DNA of 64,000 bases from Dicyema japonicum (taxonomy: Eukaryota; Dicyemida; Rhombozoa; Dicyemidae): positions 204,310 through 268,309 of the forward strand of contig RDEW01000015.1 in NCBI GenBank assembly GCA_011109175.1. Reading direction: 5' to 3'. Shown here piece after piece: positions 1-11,865 of this stretch. Made by a program: the position numbers and the translations under genes. A model generated the notes under the pieces. The model was not told the origin of the DNA. It did not search any database and worked only from the letters and a program-made list of their open reading frames with translations. The stretch's first letter is position 1, and every line of letters starts with the position of its first letter.

Positions 1-1
1 T

Positions 2-190
2 TGCATACACTGTTCATACAATTCTGCATATAAGAATAATGCCAAACGACACGTGCAAACAATTCATCCAGTGGAAGATGTTTCCACATCAACAGAACAT
101 AAGACTTTGTTTCATTGCAAGCATTGCAGGTACACTTCATCCTACAGGAATAATGCTATTAGGCATGTTAAAACTATTCACTTAAAGTGA
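2..190 (+). CDS. C2H2 zinc-finger protein, 3' end (partial)
   Basis: The open frame enters from the left edge and stops at TGA 188-190. It encodes two tandem C2H2 fingers of the form C-x2-C-x12-H-x4-H. The first starts at base 2 (Cys-Ile-His-Cys ... His ... His). The second lies near bases 119-180 (CKHC, then RHVKTIH). A linker of about 24 residues, rich in Ser, Thr and Glu, separates them. The finger sequences resemble animal multi-finger transcription factors of the REST type in spacing and in the aromatic residue after the second Cys, but 62 residues are too few to name an orthologue. A nucleic-acid-binding role is family knowledge. The 5' part lies outside the window, and no intron is visible in this exon. 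Confidence 0.7.
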   Translation, partial: CIHCSYNSAYKNNAKRHVQTIHPVEDVSTSTEHKTLFHCKHCRYTSSYRNNAIRHVKTIHLK

Positions 191-540
191 ATTAACTTGA
201 TGGTTACAAAATATTCTGTCGTATTACTAAGTTGTTGGGTTTTTTTGCTACTAGGAATAGTTACTGGATATGTTTGGAAACTATCATTTTTATTAGCAAC
301 GAATGACCTCGTATTTTGTAGAATAGAACTAATTGCAACAGATTTGAAAATTTTTTCACTCAAGGCCCTTAAGATATACATGACTACGGCATTACAAAAA
401 GGCACATAATTGTCTTCAGTGGAGACGTACAAGGTCAGGGCTGAACTAATGGTTGTCAAGAAGATAACCTGGTGAGAGGTGGGTTGTGCAGGTTGACATT
501 CATCAAAGACGTCATAAAATTATAGTGCTCGCATAAAAAA
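191..540. other. Intergenic, no gene seen
   Basis: AT-rich spacer after the zinc-finger stop. Short open frames on both strands overlap each other and show no motif. Nothing assignable. Confidence 0.5.
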
Positions 541-544
541 ACTG

Positions 545-830
545 TATTTTTACGCTGAGTCATATTAGCTATAGCTCCTCTCAGGCAGGATATGCATTTT
601 TAGTACAGTTATTATAACTAATCGTAGAGAGAACAAAGGAATGCTCTTCACTTCTTTTTGTTGTATGTCCTTTATAGACAGTCCGGTTCCACAGTGATAT
701 ATTCACTGATGACGTCGTCACTCGTAAAGCCAAAACATACCTGGAACCTTCAAAATGATAGTAGCAGCGAGATTCGAACTAGGGGTATCAGACCTCATAC
801 TCGGAACTAGTTACAAGGTGCTCGCATAAG
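545..830 (-). mobile_element. SINE-1 (tRNA-derived) copy, degenerate
   Basis: This segment aligns by eye along most of its length with the better SINE-1 copy at 48881-49232. Shared blocks include the GCTCC...CAGG block, an ACTAATCGTAGA block, a CACTGATGACG...CGTCACTCGT hairpin block, and GCAGCGAGATTCGAAC. On the minus strand the last of these is a pol III B box (GTTCGAATCTCGC). The tRNA head beyond the B box (790-830) has diverged and its A box is not convincing. No target-site duplication was recognised. Confidence 0.65.
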
Positions 831-1700
831 CGATAGTTATTTTATGATATTTGAAGCAATTATGGTGTAGTTTGCATAGGAGAGTAGTTGAGCATTTTGC
901 TTTGTTAGCAAGCCTGATTGATAAGCGTAGGGTTAATAAGAGAACCGACCTTGTGGAACGCTATTAAACAGATATCGATAACGAGAGTAGTTTGGCATGG
1001 TAGAGGAGCGTTCAAAATATCCAGAGAGGAAAGTAAGTCACCAGGTTTTCAAATGGGATTTTGGTGTCTATGATTTTTTTGGTAAGAACTTGTCTCGATG
1101 TCGTTTTGATGAGATACAATACTACTAAACTCTTTTTGACTAATAAATTGCTATGTAGGAGAAAAAAGTCGAAATGGTCGAAGGCTGATTGGTCGTGGGT
1201 TTTCCCCAAAATATTGATACGATTCTACGTAAATGGAATATTCTATGAGATTGGTTTGTGCGAGAATTCCATTCGCACCCATATTTTTGGATAGACCATC
1301 AAGTCCTCTCGCATTTGATTTTTATAGTTTGTGTTAAGTTTTTGAAACAATGGATTTGGAACACCGAATAGTTTTTCTCGAGGTTTCCGACAAGGGAGAC
1401 TCTTTGGAGTAAGATGGAGACTGACCTTTACATAATGCCCTATGAGTGTATTGATGTGGGCGATAATTCATTAATAAATTTTTGGATAAGCCATAATCAA
1501 TTAACATAAAACGTGTTTGATTTACTGTCATATCAAAGAACATTAAATCAATTTATAAAAAATCGAATATCTATGCTATACGATTCAGAGACGAATTCAG
1601 AATGATCGACTATTTTATTCCCCATCCAATAAAATAGTGTAATAAATTACACGCTATTCGTTGTGGTGCTAAGAAGAGAAAAAGAAAGGAAAATCAGAAA
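831..1700. other. No recognisable gene
   Basis: Mixed AT-rich sequence with overlapping short frames on both strands (around 1012-1294 and 1334-1543). None has motifs or a convincing exon structure. Confidence 0.4.
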
Positions 1701-1705
1701 AGAGC

Positions 1706-2950
1706 ATGCAGAAAACTAATCAGGCCAAGTCTTACACTTGGCCATCTATGGATCACATTACATTCGAAGATATGCTACTTCTACTTGCGAGATCGAAAGA
1801 GCAGTGCGTGTCTTGTGGATATTGCAACGCGAGGAAGTACGGGTTGAATTGCACGTCTTGCGGGAGATTTTTCCACTTCAGGTATGTCCGAATGTCGAAA
1901 TTGGCTGCGAGATCTCTTTACAAATGAAACTGCGCATACTGTATGGATGCCGACCCTCTTGGTGCCGTCATCCGGCCGAATTCAGTCATCCCTCTTATTC
2001 TGGACAAATTGAACCCTTTTTACGCCTATCGGAGATTCGGAAAAGTTGACGGATTCCACTGAGGATACCATAGGCCGCTTGAATTCCCGCTGCTGAATGC
2101 CTCACGTCATTAATTTATAAAGCCATCAGTACCAGCGACCAGGCCTCTTGGATACGTCTACTGAGCTTTGCACCTATGACCCTAGGAATTTCTGCCTCGG
2201 AGCAAGCTCGCAACGGATCACTGGCCTCAAAAATCAAGAAGAATACTTCTGCCTTTTAGGACACTTCAACGCAGCAAGACTCAGGAATTGAGCCTGAGCA
2301 AGTACTTCGGCGTAAACAGGAAGATTCTAAAACATTTCAAGAGATAGTGAACCGAAAACTGATGGAAGGGGACGTTCGTGCTGTTGCAAGAGTAGTATCT
2401 TGCGACGAATCACTGTTGAAGTCCTGCCGAGAAGTCTTGGAGTTACTGAGAAGGAAGCACCCTGCTCCACCACCGAACCAGCGGAACTTGACAATGCTAG
2501 AAGACCTCCCGGCATTTACTCCCATGGAATTTGAAGTAGTGCGTGGAATAAAGTCTTTTGCTCCCAGTAGCTGCAAAGGTCTGGACGGACTGCGCCCAAG
2601 CCATGTAAAGGACTTAACCTCCAAAGCTACTGCTGAAGCCGGCCGTGCCTTGTTAACGTGTATCACCTTGTTGCTCACTCAAATAGTTAATGGTGATATT
2701 CCAAAATTTGCTAGAGATCTTTTTGTGGACATCTATTGGCATTCCGAAAAGGAGATGGAGGTGTCCGCCCGATTGCGATCGGTACATACTTTCGAAGGTT
2801 TGCTGCTAAAATCGCTCCCCGGACAGTCTCCCACACTGTTGCTGAAGAGCTGTTCCCGACTCAACTTGAAGTGGGAGTGACCGATGGTTGCGAGGCAGCA
2901 GTCCACGCCGTGAGAAGTTTGACACCCCTGTTAAAGATTGTATCATTTCT
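1706..2950 (+). pseudogene. LINE D remnant: PHD-like finger plus 5' part of reverse transcriptase
   Basis: The first frame (1706-1927) ends in a Cys-rich stretch, CVSCGYC ... CTSCGRFFH, that looks like a degenerate PHD/RING finger. Downstream, in shifted frames, come a segment like the 61.5-63.6 kb element (around 2115-2270), then 2347-2880 with GLDGLRPSHVKDL, then 2736-2935 with GVRPIAIGTYFRR and GCEAAVHAVR. The second copy has the same landmarks in the same order (GLDGLRPSHIKDL, TRPIAIGNVLRRL, GCEAVIHSIR). The frame changes at least three times and the catalytic palm is missing, so this is a dead 5' fragment. The finger lies upstream in the same orientation, so it probably belongs to the element. 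Confidence 0.75.
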
Positions 2951-3132
2951 GAAAATTCATTCATTTTCAAACTTTTTTCTCTCCAAATCGAGGTCGGACT
3001 GTTTACCTAACAAAGTAAAACGAGTAAATTATCTAATTAAGCTGATTTTAATCCAGATCTCTGGTAATCCCTCTCCTTCTCTTAGAAGAATATTTGTTAC
3101 AATTTCTGAAGTTGGAAATTTCCACATTAATA

Positions 3133-3455
3133 TCATTTTCCCCTTTGATACATTCGCCTCCCTTTTTTTCCATTGTTATTCCTATTTACTGGTTTCAGCA
3201 TCTTAGTTTGGCATAGACTTGAACACTTGGAGTACTTTTCATTGAACTTTTCAAGGACAAGGTTCCAGCCCCCTCTAGCCATCCTTCCGACTTTTTGCTT
3301 CGTGGCAAGAATAATTTGAGATACCCATTCGGCTTCAGACACACAATGAGCATCCTCAATAATAGCAGAAAAAGAATGCAAGTTAGTTTTAGCAGAAATA
3401 TTCCCAACGATAGGATTTTGTTAATATTAGTTTTTGTGACATCATTCAGCCCCAA
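3133..3455 (-). other. Unassigned minus-strand coding-like stretch
   Basis: Two overlapping minus frames (3133-3381 and 3195-3455) read like protein. One holds EAEWVSQIILATK and GGWNLVLEKFNEKYSK, loosely like the Myb/SANT helices found at the N terminus of some R2-like LINEs. No start, splice sites or partner domains were found. It lies between LINE D and LINE C debris, so a transposon origin is likely but unproven. Confidence 0.2.
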
Positions 3456-3524
3456 AGACGACGGTTCTACTTCTACTATCTTCTTTATTTGTTCATATGA
3501 TTAGAAGATGGTGGGCTAGTAAAT

Positions 3525-4430
3525 GTGAAGGCGTTGATCGAATTACAATATAATAATTTGATGGAAAAGATCAACTTAAAAAACCTTCATAAGGTCCTCT
3601 TCAGAGCATTGGACAACCCACATGTCGACCTTAAGTCGTCGACAATATGGCTAAAATACGGTGACAACTCACCTCGATCGGAGGCGTTGTACACGTATAT
3701 GCAAGACCGCAATATTTTTTGGGGTCGATCAACAAATACATGTCCCCACTGTAAGTCAAGGAGCATGCCGGTTGATCATTTAGCCACTCGATGTGGATCC
3801 ATGCTCTGCCACGACTATGTGTGGAGGCATAACGAGGTAGCAAGGAGTCTTCATCTTCTACTATGCAATAAGTATGGTATTCGCCACACCAGAAAGTTGC
3901 GGATTCATAAGGTGCAATCTGTAGTAAAGAACACCAGGATCCAAATTAAGGTAGACAGTGTTATCCGTACCTCGTTGCTAGTCAAGCACAATAAACCGGA
4001 CATTGTGGTGCACGATAAGGAGTCTGGCCAAGTCCTTATCATAGATGTTGGCATCACGTCTCAAGACCGTTTGCAGACTGTGGAGGTGGTGAAAAAAAGG
4101 AAGTATGACTTTCTTACAAACAAGATGGGGCAGATGCTTAGTTGCAAGGTCCTCGTTATTCCTATAGTAATGACGTGAGAAGGAATTGCAACAAAGTACC
4201 ACAAGGGTTATCTGAAACAGTTGGGGGTAGATAGGAAGCTCCAGGCCTATCTACAGTCCACTGTGTTAAAGCGGACCCTAGAGAGCCTGACACTTGAGTA
4301 TAGGAAGCAGAGCCCTGAGATGCCATATGGGCAGAGGGTTCAATTGACAAGGCTCTCGGAGTTGTTTCAGCAACCAGAATCGAACCTGCCTGAGGAGGCT
4401 GGCGAACAGGCAGGCGAGGAAGGTTGTTGA
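3525..4430 (+). pseudogene. LINE C 3' half: C2HC knuckle and PD-(D/E)XK endonuclease
   Basis: This is the C-terminal part of an R2/NeSL-like non-LTR element. In order it has a linker with YMQDRNIFWG, a zinc knuckle (CPHC ... VDHLATRC), the conserved RHNEVARSLHLLLC stretch, and a restriction-like nuclease core KPDIVVHDK ... VLIIDVGIT (PD ... D/E-x-x), then a C-terminal helical region ending at 4430. The frame is broken only by an in-frame TGA at 4176-4178. The related copy at 46.6 kb has Trp (TGG) at this place, so a G-to-A nonsense change is likely. The RT part is absent upstream. The last 250 bp recur at 57706-57962. Confidence 0.85.
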
Positions 4431-4581
4431 TTAATAAATATATTAACTTTTTTATTGTTTGTTAAATGAATTAGAAACGAACATGTACAACACCACAACT
4501 AAAACATTTTTCCTTAAAAATAATAAAAAATATTAAATTAAATAAATCATATTTTTTAAATATTAGTAATTTACAATGTGA

Positions 4582-5298
4582 ATGAAGTATTTTTTAATTA
4601 TATTTAGTCTATTTGTATTATCAATTTCTGTGTTACTCGGTTGTTCTATATTTTTTATATGGAATATTCCAAAACCACAAGAGGTTATAAAAAAGCTTTC
4701 TTTCAATCGGTAGAATTAAAGATGAATTTAGTTCTTCAACAAATTTAGTCTCCTCTTTGTTAATTCCTCCAAAAAAACTAATTCAGGGACTTTCCTACAC
4801 AATTTTAATCGAATTTTTAAGAATTCCAGTTGTTTCTTCTCAAATTGTCATTGATTTTGAAATATCTGTTACTCTATACGATTCCAATCTTACTCAAGTC
4901 TATAAAACTCAAAAATTAAAAACAATTTACTTGGAATCCCAATTTCTCCACAAATTAAATTTAATATTATTTTATCCACTTTACCTTATTGGCTTCTTCA
5001 CTGAAACTCAAAATATATTTATTACTGTTGAGGACAAATTCTATGATGACTTTGTACATAATCTTTTTATTTCAGTTAAGACCACTCTCTCATGTGTCTA
5101 TTGTTGTTGACCACGTGGAAGGAATGACTCAGGGAAATTTCAAAATAATTCCAAATATTGGTTGGTTCAGGTAATTAACGTGGTTATGTTAGGAAATTTT
5201 GTTTATCGACAATTGCAAAGTCTATTACTCTCTCTGTTTTGTCTTTATTTCTATTCAATTTAATTTGTTTGTATTACTTTATTAAACTCGTGATTTGA
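4582..5298 (+). CDS. BSCL2: Seipin (ER lipid-droplet assembly protein), 4 exons
   Basis: Splicing out introns 4710-4731, 5054-5075 and 5171-5192 (each exactly 22 nt, GT..AG) gives an uninterrupted 216-residue protein from ATG 4582 to TGA 5296-5298. It has an N-terminal membrane segment (residues ~3-27), a lumenal domain, and a C-terminal membrane segment just before the stop. The lumenal part matches the seipin pattern: a beta-sandwich with the LYDSN segment, then FLHKLNLILFYPLYLIGF, which matches the family's L(L/F)SPLLLxGF helix, then TQNIFITVEDKF. Seipin oligomers sit at ER-lipid-droplet contacts. At 216 residues this is about the conserved core, without the long cytosolic C terminus of vertebrates. 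Identification is by motif, with no database search. Confidence 0.8.
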
Positions 5299-5599
5299 TT
5301 ACTTTTATTTTAGTATTCTCGAAATCCTATTTCCTGGCCTATCAAAATGGTCGCTTTTATTAGGTTTTAACAAATAATCTCGTAAAGTCGCACAATCAAT
5401 AATCGGTGATCCAATCATTAGGTTCAATACGCGCTGCGGAAAACCTGAAATTCAAATTTATCGACCTCCTTAACTTGGAAACCTGGATTTTTGACTCAAA
5501 ATCTTTTTCATAGGGAAGATACGAAAAAAGGTTGAGAAACACTGCAATAAATTAATGAATTTGATGATATTGACCGTAAAATACGGCAACTGCTTAATA

Positions 5600-6370
5600 A
5601 AATTAATTGTAAAATACATTCTCTTTAGATATATGGAGGAACCCAATGTTGATGTAGAACTTCCAGTGGATTGTTATCAAAATGAAATATCCAAGAAGTA
5701 TGTATTACCTTTTGCAAGACAGGAATTTATTTTTTCTATGTCGTGGACAATATGTAACCATTGCAAGAAAAACAACAAGAATGTTGATCACTTAGCCACT
5801 CAATGTGGTAGAATGTTAAATAGTGATTACGTCTGAAGACACAACCAAGTTGTAAATTGCTTACATCTCCATCAATGCAGAGTATATGGAATCAAAAAGG
5901 CTAGACAGTTAAAGAGGCATTCAGTTCAGACGATTCAATCCATACAGAATGTTTAGATAAGAGTCGATATGTCTGACTGAAACGAAAGTAAAGTTAACAA
6001 ACCAGATATCTTGGTATATAACAGGATCAAGAATATATAATTATAATAAAAGTGGAATTACACCTCATGATAGCCTAAAACATGTGGAAGTAGAAAAATG
6101 TCACAAATATGACCTCCTCGCAAGTGAGCTTTCGCTTCTCTACGATTGTCAAGTGAAGATTATCCCACTGGTTGTGGGATGGAGTTATCTAGAAAACTAT
6201 ATGGATAAATTATGTATTGAAGAATAAACGAGGACTTACATCCAATCGTTTGTGCTGAAGAGAACCCTCATTGAACATAAGCATGGGATGAAGATATACG
6301 ATGAAGAATACGCCTCTGCTACCTCTCAACTTGTGGAACTAACATGCCGTGAGGACAGCCCACTGGACTC
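5600..6370 (+). pseudogene. LINE C 3' fragment, heavily decayed
   Basis: Contains CNHCKKNNKNVDHLATQC at ~5755-5810, then GRMLNSDYV, a stop, RHNQVVNCLHLHQC, KPDILVYN, HKYDLLASELSLLYDC, KIIPLVVGW and YIQSFVLKRTL. These are the same landmarks in the same order as the LINE C copies at 3.5 and 46.2 kb. Several stops and at least one frame change interrupt it. No RT is present upstream. Confidence 0.8.
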
Positions 6371-6689
6371 TAGCAGAGATATTTCTACTAAAATGGAAAT
6401 GGAAAAAACAGGGAGTTTATAACACACTCTTTTTCTAAGAGAGGCAGATGTCAAACACCGGGTGATTTCACTCATCAAGAAGATGTCATAATGGACCAAT
6501 AGGAAAAAGTGAGTCACATCGATATAAACAAATGCTCTATGCAAATTGAAAAACGTTCAAACTCCTCAAGGAAAACCGATTGAATCGAGTTCCCTCACCA
6601 TCAAAAGTTAGAAGCTGTGTAGATCAAATCATAATGGATCAAAAATTGTTAATTCAACAAAAACTTGTGTATAAAAATTTACTTTATTT

Positions 6690-7680
6690 TGTAGCAATCA
6701 AAAAGTTTTCGCTATTACGGATGAAACAAAAATCCGGGGCCAAAGATACGTAGCTGTGATGATTGGATTGTTAAATTCTCCTGAAACAGCATATCTGATA
6801 TCGTTTAAGGCGATAGAATCTGCTCCTAACAAGAACATCATTACTCAGATAGTCGACGATGCACTTGGAAATAATTTGGTTCAAAGGAAAAATTTCCCTT
6901 TTGTTAATTTCGGATGCTGCAAATTATATGAAATTAAGTAAAATTTTATGTTTTAGCTGACAAAATACTTAAAAATCTTTACCCCAAGTTATTCCATGTC
7001 ACATGTGCCTCCATTACACAATTCTGAGAAAATAAGAGACTCTTATCCGGAAATTGAGTTGATGATAGCTACTGTACAAGCAGAAATTAACAAGAACAAT
7101 AGAAGAAAACTAATATTCAAAAACAGAAACATCGCCATTCCACCTCGTGTGCATTTGACAATATGGGGGACCTGGCTTAAGGCTGATACATACTATTCAG
7201 AAAATCTGATGGAGTTCAAAATATTTTCGAATCATTCGCGGATGATGGATATCTAGTGCGAACACCTAAAGAAAGTCTCATAAACCACGTGTTAGTTAGC
7301 AGCCTATGTGACCTTATTCAGGATTCAAACATTCCAGGTTTAATAATGTCGCTATTGCAGATATTATTACGAAATTTGAAAGTACACGCTTCACAATTGA
7401 ACAAGCATATGATGGTTTAGAATCGTTGGAATTTGGAAATGACAGCATATTTATTAAAGAATACATAAATAAATGGCCTCAAAAACTGATATTGCAAACA
7501 TAATTAAAATGACTAATTCACACATATCTCCTGCCGAGTATTAATTACTCATGAATTGTCAGCCAACTTCGTGCTCGGTTGAACGATGTTTCTGAGATAA
7601 AGAATTTTCTAAGATCCAACCGAAATTTTCTACCAGAAAATTATGTAATTTGTATTTCTAACAAAAAGTTTTAGTGTTTT
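6690..7680 (+). pseudogene. hAT-type transposase remnant
   Basis: Pieces of a hAT-like transposase appear in order. The first is ITDETKIRGQRYVAVMIGLL, followed by SFKAIESAPNKNIITQIVDDAL (6700-6880). Next comes LYPKLFHVTCAS with the PPRVHLTIWGTWLKADTYYSENL block (~6980-7215). A C-terminal dimerisation-type segment, CQPTSCSVERCF and RSNRNFLPENYVI (~7555-7660), ends it. The reading frame is broken by stops and shifts throughout. Terminal inverted repeats were not identified. A gap around 6940-6980 could be a short intron or decay. Confidence 0.75.
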
Positions 7681-7881
7681 TATTGTTTAGTTATAAATTT
7701 AAATTTTTGGGTTAATTTATCTAGTTTTTAGGTTAATAAAGTTAATTTTTTAGGTTAAAAAAATTCGCCCTACTCATTAATAAAAATGAAATTGCATTTT
7801 ATGGCAAAAGCTGCCATAATGATGAGGCAAAAATTCAAAAAATATTTTAATAATTGAAACATTAATTTATTTATAAAAATA

Positions 7882-9487
7882 TTAACGAGGTCTAGATTTT
7901 GGTCCCCAGTTAGGAGATGGCTTTATTTGATAACGTAATAGGTTCTGTTTCTTTGATTTTGGTTCAACATTGTCATGAATCTCCCAATTAATATTAGAGG
8001 TTGATTCGGTAGAGAGAATCCTCTCAGCAACCTGACTGACCCCCCTTTTAATACAAGAATTATCCTTTGCCCACTCTCTCAGAATGTCCTACCACTTAAA
8101 TAATAAATACAACCCATAAAAAGGCTGGTGGAGCATTTGTTTTCAAAGAATTGGGAATAGCATGTGACTCTGATATCGAATACCCAGCATTTAATAAAGC
8201 AGACCTTAAACATAATTACCAAGACAACCTAATCTTCACAACAGGAACTACTGTCGTATTAACGGATGAACAGAGTCGAGATATTTCATAAAACAGAGGG
8301 ACGTCTGTGAGTTCCTCTGAAATGACCGACAACATTCCCTGAATCCTCCTCAGAGTCCCCAAATATTGAAGATGATCCCCAACATAGTCTTTTAACTAAA
8401 ATAGTAGTCAAATATTACTTTATCAACAAATGGGGTACAATAGAGAGGACCAGTCCAAATAGGACCACCAATCCTCATTTTACAGCCACAAAATGGACAA
8501 ATACCCTTTAACGGGATGTCCTCGGCTACTCCAGAAGGACTAATCTTTTGATTCCCTTTACTATTCGTTTGTATTTCAGCAACAGGTTGAAACCAATGAG
8601 AGGAACATCCGAAGCAATTATAAACAGTAGAAATATTCAAGCATGCTTCATTAGCCTAGGAGTAATATACCAATACAAACACGAGAAGGTGATGTATGCA
8701 CAGCTACAAACACACGGATATAAAAATCAGCATAAACTGAGAGCAAAGGAGTCACAACACGACTATATTTGGAGGCACAAGTGATGACAGACCGTAGGAA
8801 TATGCGAATGGCCATTTCGTGACAGCTTTTCGTGTTCAGTGGCATGGCGTTGTATCGACTGTAGCATGCTTCGGGTCTGTTCCCACAAAGAAGAGCCAAA
8901 TCCGTGCAAGTAAAACACAAAAGTCCCCCGTCGACGACAGACTGTACACTGAGTCAACAAAGTCCATAGAAGAGCCATAGGGATCAATATCAATGACATC
9001 ATATACTCCCTTATTTCTGAAGATCAAAGAATTGGCATCCTCACAGAAGGGTACCACAACCTGGTCAAGCTATAACATAACAATTTGTGTAGGACATTAT
9101 TTAATTGAATATTATTCTTTATTGACTCAAAGGCCCTCGGATCTATGTCATTTGTGGATATTTTGCATTTGTGTCTGATCTCAAGACCAAGTCGCATTGA
9201 GCGGAGACCAGAGGCAGACAGAGCTTATGTTCAAAATAATTCAAACCTTCTAAAATGGAGATTTGAGGACTTGGTTTAATTTTGCGAGAAGAGGATAGTT
9301 TGAATTTGTGAATTTGATCTCCGTTGGTGGTAAAATATGAATTGATAACAGCGATTGTTAGGTCTCTGTTGAATTCCTGAACATTATTGTAGAACACTCC
9401 TGAAGGTAATACGACTTTGGCTTTCCCTTCTTTTACAATTTCTTTTTTGTCCTTAAATAGTTAATTAATATATACAGATTCTAACAT
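7882..9487 (-). CDS. TRMT1: tRNA (guanine26-N2)-dimethyltransferase, 8 exons, one apparent frameshift
   Basis: Seven short introns were placed (9452-9475, 9224-9246, 9070-9095, 8656-8680, 8396-8418, 8205-8228, 8089-8113; 23-26 nt). With one missing base near 8942-8949, the exons total 479 codons. Family landmarks run from VFYNNVQEFNRDL to LEALSASGLRSMR (SAM-binding region), YDVIDIDPYGS (the DPYG catalytic box), DGGLLCFTCTDLA, NRPEACYSRYNAMPL and HEMAIRI. They continue with the zinc-binding CFGCSSHW ... CPFCGCKM, GG-P-WTGPL, then SALLNAGYSISESHA. The C terminus PSPNWGPKSRPR ends at TAA 7882-7884. The enzyme makes m2,2G26 in nuclear and mitochondrial tRNAs. The start (ATG 9487, first exon of 12 nt) is plausible but rests on one predicted 24-nt intron. 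The vertebrate C-terminal CCCH finger is absent. Confidence 0.9.
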
Positions 9488-9904
9488 TACCACAACATTA
9501 ACATGTTTATTTAAATTTTAATAAATGTTAATATAAATTTATTATAACTATTTAAAGTTACTCCCCAAATGTTTTGTAGATCTAAGCTAGACAAAAAAGA
9601 GCCTCTAAAATTACGGAACGATGGACTTATGGAAAGTCCCCGTCTCCAATTCCTTTGGAATCCTTAATACATAAGAACTGAAGGACGTGCTGTTGTGAGT
9701 ACGAAGATCCAGTTATTCGGCCGATACGTGTTTGTGTGAGATCGAAAGAGGATCATCGGGCCACTCGTGAATTCAAATACTAATGGTCTTGCCATAAATA
9801 ATTTTTTTAATTCCACAATCATTCCTATTAGAACCCTAACTACAATCTTTTTAGAAATTATGGGAAAAGTTATACTTTATTTCATCAATTGTTGCCTCAA
9901 TTTA

Positions 9905-10140
9905 CATTAACAAGGGGTTCGACAGAACATTAAGAAGTATTCTGAGTAATAAGATCTTTAGATAAAGATTTGGCTACTTTCCTCTCTGGTCATTTTGGAC
10001 GTTGAATTATCATTTCTACACAGTCATATGCTTATCTATTGAAGATCTCCAAGGCTCTGTTTTCACTCCAGCCTCATTCAACTTACATTTGTCAACTAAT
10101 TTAAATTAATATTTTCATATGCTGATGACAGGAACCTTCA
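9905..10140 (+). pseudogene. Short non-LTR reverse-transcriptase fragment
   Basis: Reads KGFDRTLRSILSN, then EDLQGSVFTPASFNLHLS, then a stop-broken YFHMLMT, matching the RT order KAFD ... PQGSVL.P.LFN ... YADD in degraded form. No more of the element was recognised between 9550 and 10870; that stretch otherwise holds only short overlapping frames. Confidence 0.45.
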
Positions 10141-10869
10141 TGGTGGTACAATTACAAATTTAAACTAACTATATCTTCAAAAAATTAAGATTATCATATC
10201 ACAGGTGACAAAATTCGATCCACGACTAGGTTTCTATTATTTCCTTCAAAAGCCTTGTATTGACAAGCTTTTAACAATTCCGTCGTCAGGTATTGAAGGA
10301 TCAAAGTTTTCTTACCACAGGAAGTCCATGTTCACTTGGCTCACCTTAGCCACAGTCACCATATTTCCTAACAAGACTATGTGAACAATCGAACGATTGG
10401 CTTTGTGGCGTTGCCTCTACTGCCTCTTAGACGACTATAAGATGGGCCGTCGGTTTCCTTAAGTTGAAGCAACTCAAGATAAATGTATCTAATGGAGACC
10501 TATTTCTCGATACCTTAGTAAAAGAAGATCCTAATATGCTTCTCCTGGCATGTGATGATGACATTGTCTATTCACTTTCCTTGCAAGTCAGACTCTTCCT
10601 TGCTACACGACTAGATAGTGTCACCGTAGAATATTCCTAGATTTATAACTTTTTTTAATATTTTGTAAAAAACTTTTGTCCAACTTCATCTTGACCTCTT
10701 CCTCAAAATTTTGACCTCTTCCTCGCATTGACGGGATCTTCCGTTCAACACCAGAGGGTATCTTTAATGTCCGGTTTGAGTAATACTCATGGAAGCAAGC
10801 CACACTTCCATTCAGATTCGTAAAGTTTTGAATTCGCAAAATATCTATCGTCACTAATAGCCTTTAATA

Positions 10870-11560
10870 TCCTTGTCAAGAGGATTTTATACTCCCTCCC
10901 CGAATTCTCTACTGACCAGGACTTCGGCCATGTTTGAGATCTGGAACCGTACCTACCTGTTTTCCCCACCTTCCTTGAACTCTCAACCGGGTCTGGACGA
11001 TTCCGTATACCGGATGGAATTCAAAGATCTGCTTGTCTCATCTAACGAACACCGCCGTGCTTGTTTGTCGTCGGGGGCGTCTTCCGAGATCGGAGCTTGG
11101 TTCAACCTTTCTTGATGATGAATGTGTCCGATTGGGATCTCATTACGATTTCAATCCATACCAATGTGAGGACCTGTTTTACTGCACCCACTCTCCTGCA
11201 CGAAGAGTGCGGGCAGATCTCCCAGACACATGGCCTTGGACGAAGTCTTTAGAAAAGCTTTGGATGCTGCCGGTCACCCTTCTATGCTCGAACCAATAGG
11301 CCTTTGCAGATGCGACGGGAATAGATCAGATGTGATGACCATCTTGCCCTTTGCATCTGGAGCCTGCTCTGTTGGTGAGAAGGCCGAGAGGTCAAATTGA
11401 GCAAACTACGCGCAACTGCCAGAGAATTGTTTCGCTCGGGATTGATACGTACTGTTCCTTAGTCGTCTAGGGAATCACGAACAGGAGATCTCGGTGAGTT
11501 TTGAAAGAATCTCGTTCTCCAGGAATAGCCACGCGGCCTGTGTATGACCCTCGTTTCTTT
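10870..11560 (+). pseudogene. LINE D 3' fragment
   Basis: A fragment in shifting frames contains RSELGSTFLDDECVRLGSHYDF, a Cys/His region near 11170-11200, then PSMLEPIGLCRCDGNRSD followed by TILPFASGACSV. This is the usual C-terminal region of the RPIAIG-type RT elements (a (K/R)-x-D-G-x-x-x-D-x-x-T-x-x-P block). Poorly preserved; ends before the AT-rich spacer at ~11570. Confidence 0.6.
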
Positions 11561-11865
11561 ACTATGATAAAATGATATGAATTAAAACTTATTTACATAA
11601 TAATGTATATTAAAGTGTTTTAATTACATAATTGAAACAAATCAATTAAAAATTAAATACAGGAAAAAAGTGAATTATTAAATTACAACAAAAAGCTCAA
11701 ATCTCTACAGGTTCTTTTGAATTATAAACATGGAGGATTACTAAACTGGATGCCTCTAATTCATATATAGTTTTTTGTAATCGTAAAAATCGATAAATTC
11801 CAATAATTTTAATTGAAAGACGTAAAATTATTGAAATAAAAGTAGGATTTGTGCGCTGAACAACG

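Noticed and set aside
178-459. 93-codon minus ORF as a gene
   Set aside because: It overlaps the zinc-finger 3' end and a plus frame, has no motif, and lies in low-complexity AT-rich DNA.
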